DNA of 64,000 bases from Euryarchaeota archaeon UBA202 (GTDB taxonomy: Archaea > Thermoplasmatota > E2 > UBA202). The position numbers and the translations under genes were made by a program. The notes beneath the pieces were generated by a model. It searched no databases, was not told where the DNA came from, and saw only the letters and a list, made by a program, of their open reading frames with translations. Below, one piece after another: positions 43,160 through 52,385 of the stretch; the stretch's first letter is position 1; every line of letters begins with the position of its first letter. The stretch spans positions 9,776 to 73,775 of the forward strand of contig DAQA01000029.1 in the NCBI GenBank assembly GCA_002502685.1, given 5' to 3'.

Positions 43160-43810
43160 TCATTTGATCTCAATTCTTTCGCCTGTTAGCATATAATGGA
43201 TTTTTTCAGCCATTTTACAGGCATGGTCACCGCATCTTTCTAAATACCGTGCAATCATCAAGTAATGGGCACCTCTTCTGATTTTTTTTGAATCTTCCAT
43301 CATATAAGTTAGGCATTCCCGAAATATGGAGTACCTCAAATTGTCTATGTCATCATCTCTTTCTGAAAGATTGCTAAGAAGGGAGATATCCTCTGTTTTG
43401 TACGCAGTGAGGGTATCTTGGATCATTCCTAAAACCAGATTTGCCATATAGGGGATACTCACCAGCTTTGCCAAGTGTTTTTTAGGTTTAATTTCAAGTG
43501 AGGTATTGGCGATATCCTTCCCGTAGCGTCCAATCCGGGCAAGATAAGTAATCATCTTGAGGCAACAGGCAATTGTCCTCATATCCTTTGCCATGGGTTG
43601 ATAAAGGGCAATCAGCCTCAGAGCTTTTTCCTCAGTTTTTTCATCCATATCAGCAAGCTTATTTTTCTGATTATTCACCCACTCCACCATTTCTGCATCC
43701 TGGTTTTTTAATGCCTCTATGGATTTTTCCAGCATTGCCATGGCTAATTCCCCCATTTTTAACACATCGTCTTTAAGCACATCTATTTCCTTATAAAATT
43801 TTTCTACCAT
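43160..43810 (-). CDS. phoU: PhoU phosphate-transport regulator
   Basis: ATG 43810 is chosen over the TTG at 43825 that overlaps pstB. The product of about 216 residues has two PhoU repeats with the acidic metal-binding stretches (DEKTEEKALRLIALYQPMAKDMRTI; ERDDDIDNLRYSIF; ARYLERCGDHACKMAEKI). It follows pstB in the operon and should restrain the Pst transporter when phosphate is sufficient. It is distinct from the AbrB-PhoU protein downstream. Confidence 0.93.
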   Translation of the reverse strand: MVEKFYKEIDVLKDDVLKMGELAMAMLEKSIEALKNQDAEMVEWVNNQKNKLADMDEKTEEKALRLIALYQPMAKDMRTIACCLKMITYLARIGRYGKDIANTSLEIKPKKHLAKLVSIPYMANLVLGMIQDTLTAYKTEDISLLSNLSERDDDIDNLRYSIFRECLTYMMEDSKKIRRGAHYLMIARYLERCGDHACKMAEKIHYMLTGERIEIK

Positions 43811-43817
43811 TTTTTCA

Positions 43818-44585
43818 CTATCCAAATCTTCCCGTTATATAATTTTCAGTTAATTCTTCCTTTGGGTTTTCAAATACCTGCCTTGTTTTACCAAACTCGA
43901 CAAGCTTACCCAGATACATATAGGCCGTAAAGTCACTGACCCGAGCAGCTTGCTGCATATTGTGTGTGACAATGACGACGGTATAATTTTTTATGAGAAC
44001 ACGAATTAAATCCTCAATTTTTGCAGTGGCAATGGGATCCAGGGCACTGCATGGTTCATCCATTAGTATAACCTCTGGCTGTATGGCTAATGCCCGTGCA
44101 ATACAGAGGCGTTGCTGTTGTCCCCCGGACAATCCCGTGGCTGAGTCGTCAAGACGATTGCATACTTCGTCATAGAGGGCCGCCTCATGCAAACTTCGTT
44201 CCACTATCTCATCAAGTGAATTTTTATTTTTTATTCCCGCGATACGGCAGCCATAGGCAATGTTTTCGTAGATACTTTTTGGAAAGGGATTTGGTTTTTG
44301 AAAAACCATGCCTACTTTTTTCCGGATTTCTACCACATCAATTTTTTTATCATAGATATTCATACCATCTAAGATTACCTTACCTTTAACCCGGCACTTA
44401 GGAATAATATCATTCATACGGTTAAGGCAACGAATCAGTGTTGATTTACCGCAACCCGATGGCCCAATAATGGCAGTGACCTTGTTTTCCTCGATGGGCA
44501 TGTATACATTTTTGACAGCCTGGTTTTTGTCATACCAGAAACTGAGATCCTGGACATCAATTTTTATATTTTTCTTAGAGGCCAT
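43818..44585 (-). CDS. pstB: Phosphate ABC transporter ATP-binding protein
   Basis: The 255-residue ABC ATPase has Walker [10 protein letters not shown], the PstB-specific [10 protein letters not shown]-loop [19 protein letters not shown], signature [16 protein letters not shown] and Walker [14 protein letters not shown]. It energises phosphate import through PstC and PstA. The order on the minus strand is pstS-pstC-pstA-pstB-phoU, the classical operon. Confidence 0.96.
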   Translation of the reverse strand: MASKKNIKIDVQDLSFWYDKNQAVKNVYMPIEENKVTAIIGPSGCGKSTLIRCLNRMNDIIPKCRVKGKVILDGMNIYDKKIDVVEIRKKVGMVFQKPNPFPKSIYENIAYGCRIAGIKNKNSLDEIVERSLHEAALYDEVCNRLDDSATGLSGGQQQRLCIARALAIQPEVILMDEPCSALDPIATAKIEDLIRVLIKNYTVVIVTHNMQQAARVSDFTAYMYLGKLVEFGKTRQVFENPKEELTENYITGRFG

Positions 44586-44650
44586 TTTATGTCATCCCCC
44601 TCATTATTTTCTTAGGCATGAAATATAACTTTTTATTTCTAAGTACCATG

Positions 44651-45928
44651 TTAGAATTCCTTCCTAAATTTTTCTCTAATGACTAAGGCAACTACATTTA
44701 AGATTAAGATAATTGTGAGCAATATAAGGGCAGTGGACCAAGCATTTTGCATCCGGGCCGCCACTTCAACCTCGTCTCCAAGCCCCCCACGCATACCAAA
44801 AAGGGTGTAGAGATGGGTGGGGAGTGAGGCAACCATTCCCAACAAGTTAGGGGGCATCTTGATGATTAATGTACTAACAAAAAGTAAAGGTGCAGTTTCG
44901 CCAGCTGCTTCACCAATCCCCAATACAACCCCTGTAATAATGCCTGGAAGGGAAGGAGGAAGCACAACTCTCCTAATTGTTTGCCATTTAGTGGCACCCA
45001 AGGCAAGGCTTCCCTCCCTGAGACCCTGAGGTATACTTTTTAGCGCCTCGGCTGACGATCGAATAATCATGGGAAGGGCATAAAAACTCAGAACAAGGCC
45101 CCCCGTAAGAAACGATATACCAAATATGGGAACAAAAAATGCCAAGGCAAACAAACCAAAAACAATAGAGGGGACACCCCGCAATATACTGACAGCCATT
45201 TTAATCACTCGAACCATAAAGTGGCCACCAGCATACTCTTCTAGATATATTGCTGCACCAATACCAAGGGGAACAGCGATTACAAACATGATAAACATTA
45301 ATAACAAAGTACCCACAATAGCCGGTAATATCCCCCCTGATTCACCGAGTCCTCTCACATCACTAGTGAGAAATTCCCACGTAATACCCGGAGCGCCATT
45401 GATGGTTACCTGCCCAATGATTATGACTAGAGGATAAAGTATGATTAGCATACATACCACGAGTAAAAAATATGCTCCATACTGGTTACCCAAAGGCTTA
45501 AAATTAAAAAGGGCCCCCAAGGATAACAACGCCCCAATCAAGCCAAATATAATTAAGCCAATGGAAAAAATCATATTGTATGTCAAGCTTGCACTTAGGC
45601 CATAATCCTGGAGACCCACCGATGAAGGATAAGCCGTACTTACAAAGACTATAAGAAATAAAATCAGGGAAAAAATCAAGATACGAACACTCTTTTTTTT
45701 GTTTATTTTGATGCTGCTTATACCTGTTAATAAAAAACAAATACCAAAAATAAGAAACAGGTACCCATAGATATCCTCGCCGATATAATTCAATGTTGCC
45801 ACAATCGTAAATCCCGCTAGGGCATAAAGGCACGATAGACAAAGAGAAAGTAAGAAAAGTAATCTTTGGAGAGAAACATATTCATAAAGCATTTTTGTAT
45901 TAATTATTTTCCCAAATACATTCCTCAT
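44651..45928 (-). CDS. pstA: Phosphate ABC transporter permease PstA with N-terminal extra helices
   Basis: ATG 45928 follows GGGGGGAT and the pstC stop, and is preferred to the in-frame ATG at 45955. The C-terminal 280 residues are a standard PstA permease, including the EAA loop (ALKSIPQGLREGSLALGATKWQTIRRVVLPPSLPGIITG). The first 150 residues add about four transmembrane helices not found in typical PstA (about 280-300 aa); the whole is 425 residues. The extension may be a fused membrane module or a lineage feature. Confidence 0.93.
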   Translation of the reverse strand: MRNVFGKIINTKMLYEYVSLQRLLFLLSLCLSCLYALAGFTIVATLNYIGEDIYGYLFLIFGICFLLTGISSIKINKKKSVRILIFSLILFLIVFVSTAYPSSVGLQDYGLSASLTYNMIFSIGLIIFGLIGALLSLGALFNFKPLGNQYGAYFLLVVCMLIILYPLVIIIGQVTINGAPGITWEFLTSDVRGLGESGGILPAIVGTLLLMFIMFVIAVPLGIGAAIYLEEYAGGHFMVRVIKMAVSILRGVPSIVFGLFALAFFVPIFGISFLTGGLVLSFYALPMIIRSSAEALKSIPQGLREGSLALGATKWQTIRRVVLPPSLPGIITGVVLGIGEAAGETAPLLFVSTLIIKMPPNLLGMVASLPTHLYTLFGMRGGLGDEVEVAARMQNAWSTALILLTIILILNVVALVIREKFRKEF

Positions 45929-45929
45929 G

Positions 45930-46799
45930 CTATCCCCCCTTGAATTTTTTTTCAATACGGTATTGCATGATTTCTGAAATAATACTCATGACACTCACAA
46001 TTATAAAAAGAAATACACCAGCTGCAAACAACACATTAACTTTTAAACCATAAGCTTCACCCCAATGACCTGCAATTAAAGAGGTGAGAACAGGGCCTGA
46101 TTCAAATATATCAAACCACGAATCAGGAGCACGTGTAATGGCGCTAACCACCATCAGAACAGCCATTGTTTCACCTAAGGCTTTCCCTACCCCCAGGGTT
46201 GCTCCCGCAAAGATACCAGATGAGGCAGCAGGAAATGTTACTTTTTTTATCGTCTGCCAGGGAGTGGCTCCTAGGGCCAATGAAGCTTCCTTTATTTCTC
46301 GTGGAACACTTTTTAGGGAGTCATCAGAAATGCTAATTATTATCGGAAGGGTCATGACTCCAATTATAAGCCCTCCCGCCAGCAAAGAAAAGCCAGAAAT
46401 CATTCTAAAAGAATCTGTAAGAAAGGGAACTAATATAATTGCTCCTATAAATCCATAAACCACCGATGGTATCCCCGCCAGTACTTCAATAATGGGTTTT
46501 AATATCCGACGTATCCATACGGATGCCACCTCTGATAAAAAGATACCCCCTCCAATACCTAAAGGATAGGCAATTAATAAGGCGCCACCGGTTACAATAA
46601 GCGATCCCCTAATTGCGCCCCCGAGACCCAGTTCATTGGAAAAGTCCGTACTAAAAATATCTCCCCCGACTTCAATAAATGCAGGGATTGCCTCTTTGAA
46701 TAGAAAAAAGAATATAAAAAAGATAATAAAAATAGAAAAAGAAGCTATCAAAAGAAAAATACCCTGAATGATATGTTCCTTTGATAGCTTTTTTTTCAT
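45930..46799 (-). CDS. pstC: Phosphate ABC transporter permease PstC
   Basis: The 289-residue permease has six predicted helices and the EAA motif SLKSVPREIKEASLALGATPWQTIKKVTFPAASSG. It begins MKKKLSKEHIIQG, 24 nt downstream of the pstS gene end, and its stop lies 1 nt before the pstA ATG. It forms the phosphate channel with PstA. Confidence 0.95.
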   Translation of the reverse strand: MKKKLSKEHIIQGIFLLIASFSIFIIFFIFFFLFKEAIPAFIEVGGDIFSTDFSNELGLGGAIRGSLIVTGGALLIAYPLGIGGGIFLSEVASVWIRRILKPIIEVLAGIPSVVYGFIGAIILVPFLTDSFRMISGFSLLAGGLIIGVMTLPIIISISDDSLKSVPREIKEASLALGATPWQTIKKVTFPAASSGIFAGATLGVGKALGETMAVLMVVSAITRAPDSWFDIFESGPVLTSLIAGHWGEAYGLKVNVLFAAGVFLFIIVSVMSIISEIMQYRIEKKFKGG

Positions 46800-46823
46800 T
46801 TTTCCTCTCGTGTACCATCTGTC

Positions 46824-47660
46824 CTATAACCGGATAAAGCCCGCATCTGCAATAATGTCCTGGCCAGCACTGCTCTGGACGAAATCTATGAACACTTTCA
46901 CGGCGCCTTTTGGCGCCCCATCCGTGTACATATGTAGTGATCGAGAAATCGGATAGGTACCTGCCTTTATTGTTGTCTCTGAAGGTGCTATACCATCTAG
47001 TTTTAGTGCCGGTGTCGAGTTGCTCACATACCCAAGTCCAACATATCCAATACCATTATCGGAATTTGATACAGCGCTCTTAACCTCGGCATTGCTGGGC
47101 CATGCTTGATTTGCCACGGTTTCTTCAATATCGATTGCCGCCATGAAGGTATCATGTGTTCCCGATCCTTCTTCTCTTTCATTGATATTGATTTGTCTAT
47201 CTGGTCCCCCAACATCCATCCAGTTTGTTACTGTTCCAACATAGATATCAACCAATTGTGCCGTTGTTAATCCAGTCACTCCAGCATCATAAATATCTTT
47301 GCTCACAATTACGGCAACTCCATCAAAGGCAATCACATTATCGGTAAAATCAACATTTGGAAATTTATCAATTTCAGTTTGCTTGATTTCCCGAGAGGCG
47401 GCACCGATATGGATGTTTCCTTCACCCAGTTGAGTTATACCGCCACCTGACCCAATGGGTGGAGCGCCAACCTCTACGGTGATATCATCATGTTCTTGAT
47501 CGAATTTTTCGGCGCATCGTTGAGCTATCGGAAAGACTGTTGATGAGCCGTTTAGTTTTACCATTTCGCTTTCTGATCCAATGCATCCGCTCATAAATGC
47601 AGTTAATGCAAATACGCCTGCAAGTACGGCCAGAGTCCTCAATGTATTTATTTTCTTCAT
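46824..47660 (-). CDS. pstS: Phosphate-binding protein PstS, lipoprotein-like
   Basis: The 278-residue product has a leader ending in AFMSGCIGS, consistent with lipid attachment at Cys. The periplasmic-type binding fold contains LNGSSTVFPIAQRCAEKF, IGSGGGITQLGEGNIHIGAASREI, FDGVAVIVSKDI and EREEGSGTHDTF, the phosphate-pocket residues of PstS. It captures phosphate outside the membrane for PstCAB. A clear ribosome site (TTGGAGGAT) precedes the ATG at 47660, with an AT-rich promoter upstream. Confidence 0.95.
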   Translation of the reverse strand: MKKINTLRTLAVLAGVFALTAFMSGCIGSESEMVKLNGSSTVFPIAQRCAEKFDQEHDDITVEVGAPPIGSGGGITQLGEGNIHIGAASREIKQTEIDKFPNVDFTDNVIAFDGVAVIVSKDIYDAGVTGLTTAQLVDIYVGTVTNWMDVGGPDRQININEREEGSGTHDTFMAAIDIEETVANQAWPSNAEVKSAVSNSDNGIGYVGLGYVSNSTPALKLDGIAPSETTIKAGTYPISRSLHMYTDGAPKGAVKVFIDFVQSSAGQDIIADAGFIRL

Positions 47661-47669
47661 GATTTAATA

Positions 47670-47765
47670 TCCTCCAAGTTTTCCAATAGACCTATAGTTT
47701 AACAAGTTTGTGTATAGAAAATATATAAGCTATATAAATTATATATTAATTTATTACCTAATAAA
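47670..47765 (-). promoter_or_regulatory. pst operon promoter and ribosome site
   Basis: On the minus strand the sequence holds overlapping TATA-like boxes (TTATATAGCTTATATATTTT), then about 50 nt to TTGGAGGAT and ATG 47660. This is the only promoter candidate for the five pst/phoU genes. No palindromic operator stands out. Confidence 0.5.
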
Positions 47766-48049
47766 ATAACGGTCCTATCTTTTTGTATGCCGTACTCTAA
47801 AAGCATATTAGTGATTAATCATCATGATTTTTCATGTTTCTTTCTAAAATATCTTTTTATGTCTATCTTTTTATTAAATTTATAAATGTATAAATAAATA
47901 GTTTTTTTATATTCAGAAAGGTACGGGCAAGACACAATAATTATATGTGAATCCTAGCTGATTAGTTAAAGTAGATCTTCGGCAAGATACTTATAACCTA
48001 AAAACGGTTTATCCTTCATTCCAAAATAGAGGAAAAAAAATGGAGGCAA

Positions 48050-48105
48050 AGGGTAGGGGAGGAAAGCAAAAAAGAGTGCGGTAGGAAAGACCTCGCCCAT
48101 ACCCT
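48050..48105 (+). repeat. G-rich hairpin, variant E of the GGAGG family
   Basis: GGGTAGGGGAGG (48051-48062) pairs with CCTCGCCCATACCC (48091-48104) with two single-base bulges, giving a long stem around a 28-nt loop. It has GGAGG-like boxes but not the constant TGTGGAGGT context. It is about 500 nt upstream of the decayed gene at 48600. The surrounding DNA (47765-48599) shows no gene. Confidence 0.4.
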
Positions 48106-48264
48106 ATTTATCTATTTATTCTCTTTATGTATATATAATATATATGTGACAAACATCGAAGCATATAACACAAATATCGAAGGCTAGGTATCCCTATCCC
48201 TTCCCTATTTTTTTCATATTTTGTGTGGAAAATGTTAAAAACCATTAGTGGTTATAGATTATGG

Positions 48265-48423
48265 GAGAGGCAGTGGAGAACATGATAGGGTAGGGAAGTT
48301 TCCATGGGCAGGTATCCAGAGGAATCATTCTTTTGTGAAATATTCCTCTAACTTTTCTATTATCTGCCCTTACTCTCTAGTTTCCTACCAGCTTGGGAAT
48401 CGACCTTCTTCTCTACCTCTCTC
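48265..48423 (+). repeat. Degenerate hairpin element F of the GGAGG family
   Basis: GGGAGAGGCAGTGGAGAA (from 48263) matches the 5' part of the canonical elements, and CTACCTCTCTC (48413-48423) matches their 3' arm exactly. The interval is about 160 nt rather than 65-87, and the inner boxes are poorly kept. It lies about 180 nt upstream of the pseudogene at 48600, whose intact relative at 54771-55145 also has an element upstream. Confidence 0.4.
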
Positions 48424-48599
48424 TTATTTCCACTACATTCTTTCGATACTATATAAGTATTATTAATTTTTTCAGAGAAACATGATCCTTATTGATTCTC
48501 TATATTTCCAATATTTATTTACACAACGTTTGGTTTATGGGAAACAAAAATACAGTCTTTTTAGTAGTTCAAACATTTAAATAATTGAGGTGATTGAAA

Positions 48600-48960
48600 A
48601 TGGAAAGGATAATCATAACTGGTTTGTGTGTATTCCTACTCTCATTATGTCCCTAGGTCTATAATGCCAGCACAACTCATATACCCAAAAGAAATTTCAA
48701 CGATGATCCAAGACATTCCCTTCGCAGGTGGTCTTGATGACCCAACCGATTGGGCCTACTTCTTTTTTGGAATTGGGTATGTATGATTAGTTACTGGGTT
48801 TATGTTTCTCCTTCTATTCCCCTATTTTGAAACATTAAAGAAAATTTTGAGTTTTACAGGTTCCATTCTATATATTCGTTACTTCCCATAGGTGCATCCA
48901 AGAATTATGGCGAAGCCTTTGATACCTGGTATGTTGACAAGGATGCGCGTCAAGAGAAGG
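48600..48960 (+). pseudogene. Decayed paralogue of the small secreted membrane protein at 54771-55145
   Basis: ATG 48600 with a GAGGTG ribosome site opens a leader (MERIIITGLCVFLLSLCP) that hits a stop at codon 19. After a frameshift the sequence AGGLDDPTDWAYFFFGIGY appears, matching AGGLDDPTDWENFFWGVAK of the intact protein, then a stop, then FPYFETLKKI matching FPDFETLRGT, another stop and frame change, then the tail YGEAFDTWYVDKDA matching FAEAFDLKDIDND. At least three stops and two frame changes show it is dead. It lies just outside the left end of the transposon. Confidence 0.75.
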
Positions 48961-49165
48961 TATATTCTCTTAGCTATTATCCTTTTTTTTGAATTCTCTT
49001 GTTTAACTCATCTTTTTTGACTGTTATCTTCTAACATCGCCTAGGCCATAAATTTTCAAAACAATATTCTTTATCTATTACAAAAAGATAGTTTACTAAC
49101 TTCATTAGATATTAATAAATAATATTTATTGTTATTTTTACCCCTATTCACTTACATTAATATAT

Positions 49166-49174
49166 ACCTTTATG
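49166..49174. repeat. Target-site duplication, left copy
   Basis: ACCTTTATG directly outside the left terminal inverted repeat. An identical 9-mer lies directly outside the right one at 53861-53869. A 9-bp duplication is a usual footprint of DDE transposition. Confidence 0.85.
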
Positions 49175-49346
49175 GGCTTTGCACATAAAACCCCCACTTT
49201 ATGTGCAAAATGCAATTCTGCACATAAACTCTTATTTTAATGCAGAAATACAAAGGTCAATTGTTGGATACAGTAGTTGGAAAAGTTGATATATTTAGTT
49301 CGGTCAAGAAATGAGAAAGACAAAAAGGATGCTAATAAAATTGGTC

Positions 49347-49420
49347 TTGGGTAGGAGGAGTAATGAAAGCACAATATTACATCTTCCGAAGAAAATGTGT
49401 ACTTTATTGCCTACCCCCAA
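49347..49420 (+). repeat. G-rich hairpin, variant D of the GGAGG family
   Basis: TTGGGTAGG (49347-49355) pairs with CCTACCC..CAA (49410-49420); GGAGG overlaps the 5' arm at 49354-49358. It lies 220 nt upstream of the secreted hydrolase gene inside the transposon cargo. The second GGAGG box is absent. A 45-codon frame starts within it and is not considered a gene. Confidence 0.4.
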
Positions 49421-49638
49421 CTTTATTTAATCATAGCGTTATCCCCTTTGTCTTTCTCAAGATTATAATCAACAAGTTCTTCTTAACTTTTACCCTCTAG
49501 AATAATTGTCAAAAATATTAACATTAGAATTTTTCGATAATTGTACTAAAACATCCGATGCTTGTGCCATACACCATTTATATTTTTCAATGTCTTTCTT
49601 ATTTGCCTGCCCCGCTTTGGGGTCAGGAGGAGATATAA

Positions 49639-50382
49639 ATGAAAGCAAACAAAGAAAAAATAGTAAAAAGAAAGAAAATATCTGTTGTACTGGCACTAGC
49701 AGGTATCCTTTTGATACCCGCAATAATAATGCCAGTAAGTGCAGAAGAACCTGAGTTGCCGGAACCAGATAACGAGGGAGACATTATATGGGCTGATGCA
49801 GGGCGCATACCAGGTGTATCAGGATGGGACCATTCCCAATTACATGTAGGTTCTAGTTCCTGCATCGAGGCTGATCCTCACACTGAAAAATGGCCTAGTC
49901 CTTGGAATCATACACTTCCATCTCTTATACCCAACTGGAAATTAAAAGAGTTAGAAGATGATTATGGAAGGGTGGAATATACAGATATAAATGAAACGTA
50001 CTATGAATATAAAGAAGCGGAGCCTAAACCCGGGGATAAAGGACATGTGGCCATGGGTTATGGGGAGGTAGGAACTCAGCAAATTAACCGAGACAAAGCT
50101 GTTGATTTTGTAGAGGAACAAGAAAATGACAGTAGAAAATTTGATTTAATATCGTACTGGAAATGGAACACAAAACAGATAGATGAAGATGATGCTGCTA
50201 TCCCTGAGAGAGGTAGAAAATATTACTGCTCCGAGTTAGTGTGGGCTTCTTACGCATACGAGGAGGTAGGAATAGATTTAGATCCAGATCTTTTTAAAGT
50301 TACACCTCAGGAACTCTACGATGAAATTGATGATGATAGCAATGATCATGAAATCTACTGGCAATATAGGCAACCGATTTAG
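49639..50382 (+). CDS. Secreted permuted NlpC/P60-type (YiiX-like) hydrolase, transposon cargo
   Basis: ATG 49639 has AGGAGGAG about 8 nt upstream. The leader is KISVVLALAGILLIPAIIMPVSA. The mature part shows a permuted papain-like layout: GDIIWADAGRIPGVSGWDHSQLHVG (His first) and later YYCSELVWASYAYEEVGI (Cys last), as in YiiX/YebB and related lipid- or peptide-cleaving enzymes. Substrates could be cell-wall peptides, amides or thioesters; archaea lacking murein use such folds for unknown targets. It lies within the inner inverted repeat with the propeller gene 80 bp downstream. Confidence 0.7.
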   Translation: MKANKEKIVKRKKISVVLALAGILLIPAIIMPVSAEEPELPEPDNEGDIIWADAGRIPGVSGWDHSQLHVGSSSCIEADPHTEKWPSPWNHTLPSLIPNWKLKELEDDYGRVEYTDINETYYEYKEAEPKPGDKGHVAMGYGEVGTQQINRDKAVDFVEEQENDSRKFDLISYWKWNTKQIDEDDAAIPERGRKYYCSELVWASYAYEEVGIDLDPDLFKVTPQELYDEIDDDSNDHEIYWQYRQPI

Positions 50383-50479
50383 TCCCTCCAGTATTTAACC
50401 AAATGAGACATCTCCTCTTTCCTTTTTTTTTTATTCCACGGCAAAAAGCTTAAATAAAAAAAATATGATGGGTAACAAT

Positions 50480-52009
50480 ATGAAAAAAATGATGATTGTT
50501 CTTGTATTTTTTTCACTTTTAATAGTATTGCTTTCTTTCTCATTAAATTTATATGGAAGTGAAAGAAGAAATAACGATGAATGGAACAAATTGTTGGGTG
50601 GATATAACTCTGATGGTGCACAATCAATTGCACTAACAGAAGACGAAGGTTACATAATTGGGGGACTTACAAAGAGCTATGGTTCTGGAAGTTGGGATGT
50701 CTGGTTAATAAAAACGGATGAAGATGGTAATATGCTGTGGAACAGAACATTTGGGGGAAAAGAAGAGGATAGTGCAGAATCCGTTATCCAAACGAAAGAC
50801 GGAGGATATCTTTTGTGTGGATATACATTCTCTTTTGGAACCGGGAGTGCAGACATATGGATTATAAAAACTGATGATGATGGAAACATGCTTTGGAATA
50901 AAACATTTGGAGGAGAAAACAATGATTATGGGCAATCTATTATACAAACAAATGATGGTGGATATGCTCTCATTGCAACAACTCTTTCTTTTGGATCTAC
51001 AGACAATGATAGAGATATCTGGCTGATAAAAACAGATGGAAATGGAGATATTATGTGGGATAAAATCTTTGGTGGATCAGGGATAGAATGGGGTTCTGAT
51101 TTAATTCAAACAAACGATGGAGGGTATTGTATTGTAGGTTCTACCGCCTCTTATGGTGCAGGAGGATGGGATGTTTGGCTCTTAAAGTTGGATGAAAACG
51201 GTGATGTAATCTGGGAGAAAACTATCGGAGACGAAGGAATGGATGATGGAAGTTGTATAGAACAAACAAGAGATATGGGATTTATTATTACGGGATCTTC
51301 TACATCGTATAGCTCAGGGGGGTGGAATAATGCTTTATTAATAAAAACTGATCAGAATGGGAATACGCAATGGATAAATGTGTTCGGAGATTATGTGGGA
51401 AAACTTGCTGAAGATGCCGGTAATTCTGTTATTGAGACTCAGGATAGTTACCTTATTGCTGGAATTACTTCATCGTACGATATCGGGGCTTTTGATGCAT
51501 GGCTGTTAAAGATAGATAAAAAAGGAAATGAGATATGGAATAAGACATTTGGAGGACGAGAAAGAGAAACAGCCAATTGTGTGTTACAAGCAAAAGATGG
51601 AAGCTATATTATATTAGGGGAAACAAATACTTATGGACAAAAAAAAGATGCATGGTTAATAAAGTGTCAGGATTACCCTCCGCCAGAAATTAAGATAGAA
51701 AGACCAAAACCAAACTATCTCTATCTTTTTGGTAAGGAAATATTACCTCTCAGACAAACAATAATACTAGGGGGAATTATCGTCACTTCTGAGGTATATG
51801 ATCTTCAGAATAAGATAGATAGAGTAGAATACTATCTAACTGGGCAAGACTATGAAACCGAGCCCAGGGCAATCATTCATTCACCCCCATTTAATTGGGA
51901 ATGGACTTCCTCTGCATTTGGGTTATATGAAATAACAGCTGGTGCATATTATGGAAATGCTGGTTCCGTAGCAGTAGATACAGTCAATGTAAGAATTTTT
52001 AACATCTAG
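50480..52009 (+). CDS. Secreted repeat protein (propeller-like) with C-terminal Ig-like domain, transposon cargo
   Basis: ATG 50480 is chosen because a TATA-like GCTTAAATAAAA lies about 25-30 nt upstream; ATG 50465 is alternative. After the signal peptide come about seven copies of a 50-residue repeat of the form FGG-D-G-S-IQT-DGGY-I-G-T-S-G-D-WL-KTD-GN-W-K, as in delta-60-type bacterial and archaeal surface proteins. These probably form a beta-propeller. The last 110 residues are an Ig-like domain (IEKPKPN-type start; KIDRVEYYLTG; AFGLYEITAGAYYGNAGS). A surface-binding role is inferred. Confidence 0.75.
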   Translation: MKKMMIVLVFFSLLIVLLSFSLNLYGSERRNNDEWNKLLGGYNSDGAQSIALTEDEGYIIGGLTKSYGSGSWDVWLIKTDEDGNMLWNRTFGGKEEDSAESVIQTKDGGYLLCGYTFSFGTGSADIWIIKTDDDGNMLWNKTFGGENNDYGQSIIQTNDGGYALIATTLSFGSTDNDRDIWLIKTDGNGDIMWDKIFGGSGIEWGSDLIQTNDGGYCIVGSTASYGAGGWDVWLLKLDENGDVIWEKTIGDEGMDDGSCIEQTRDMGFIITGSSTSYSSGGWNNALLIKTDQNGNTQWINVFGDYVGKLAEDAGNSVIETQDSYLIAGITSSYDIGAFDAWLLKIDKKGNEIWNKTFGGRERETANCVLQAKDGSYIILGETNTYGQKKDAWLIKCQDYPPPEIKIERPKPNYLYLFGKEILPLRQTIILGGIIVTSEVYDLQNKIDRVEYYLTGQDYETEPRAIIHSPPFNWEWTSSAFGLYEITAGAYYGNAGSVAVDTVNVRIFNI

Positions 52010-52154
52010 AAATTTGATTTTCGGTGAAAGTTGGCAAAGACCAAAAAAAAAACGCATCAACTTTTCCAACTACATTAATAAAAAATGGAAGTGAAACTTG
52101 ATTAAAATTTATAACCGATTTAAATTTGTATATTTGGCAATAATTGAGCTATTT

Positions 52155-52385
52155 TTATTTGATATACCAAAAGTTAGCTCTCCCTTTTTTTTCTCTGTAT
52201 ATCCCAATGTCTCGTTTTGAAAGATTAACAAGATGTTTTTTTGCTGTCAGCCAGCTCATATTTCCATAATCTGCTACTTCATTTGTAGTCAGAGGGCGAC
52301 GTGCATTTTCTAATATTTCACAGGTTAGCCGTTCATAGGGGGTCAATGAACTTAAATTGCATCCTACTTTTTTTGCTTTAATCAA
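52155..52385 (-). CDS. Small winged-helix DNA-binding protein
   Basis: TTG 52385 overlaps the end of the AbrB gene by 8 nt and uses its GGTGAG as ribosome site. The 76-residue product contains a helix-turn-helix (LTPYERLTCEILENARRPLTTNEVADYGNMSWLTAKKHLVNL) and a short wing ending in YREKKGRANFWYIK. It forms a two-gene unit with the AbrB protein inside the transposon, and probably regulates the unit or the transposase. Confidence 0.65.
   Translation of the reverse strand: MIKAKKVGCNLSSLTPYERLTCEILENARRPLTTNEVADYGNMSWLTAKKHLVNLSKRDIGIYREKKGRANFWYIK

Larger units (their letters stand above)
49274..52072. repeat. Nested 17-bp inverted repeat around the cargo genes
   Basis: TAGTTGGAAAAGTTGAT at 49274-49290 recurs inverted (ATCAACTTTTCCAACTA) at 52056-52072. 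The 2.8-kb interval holds exactly the two secreted-protein genes and the hairpin. No duplicated flank is seen and no transposase lies within, so it may be a captured cassette or the remains of an older, non-autonomous element. Confidence 0.6.

Noticed and set aside
49366..49500. 45-codon frame with GGAGG inside the transposon left arm
   Set aside because: The GGAGG is part of hairpin D, and the product has no protein-like pattern.
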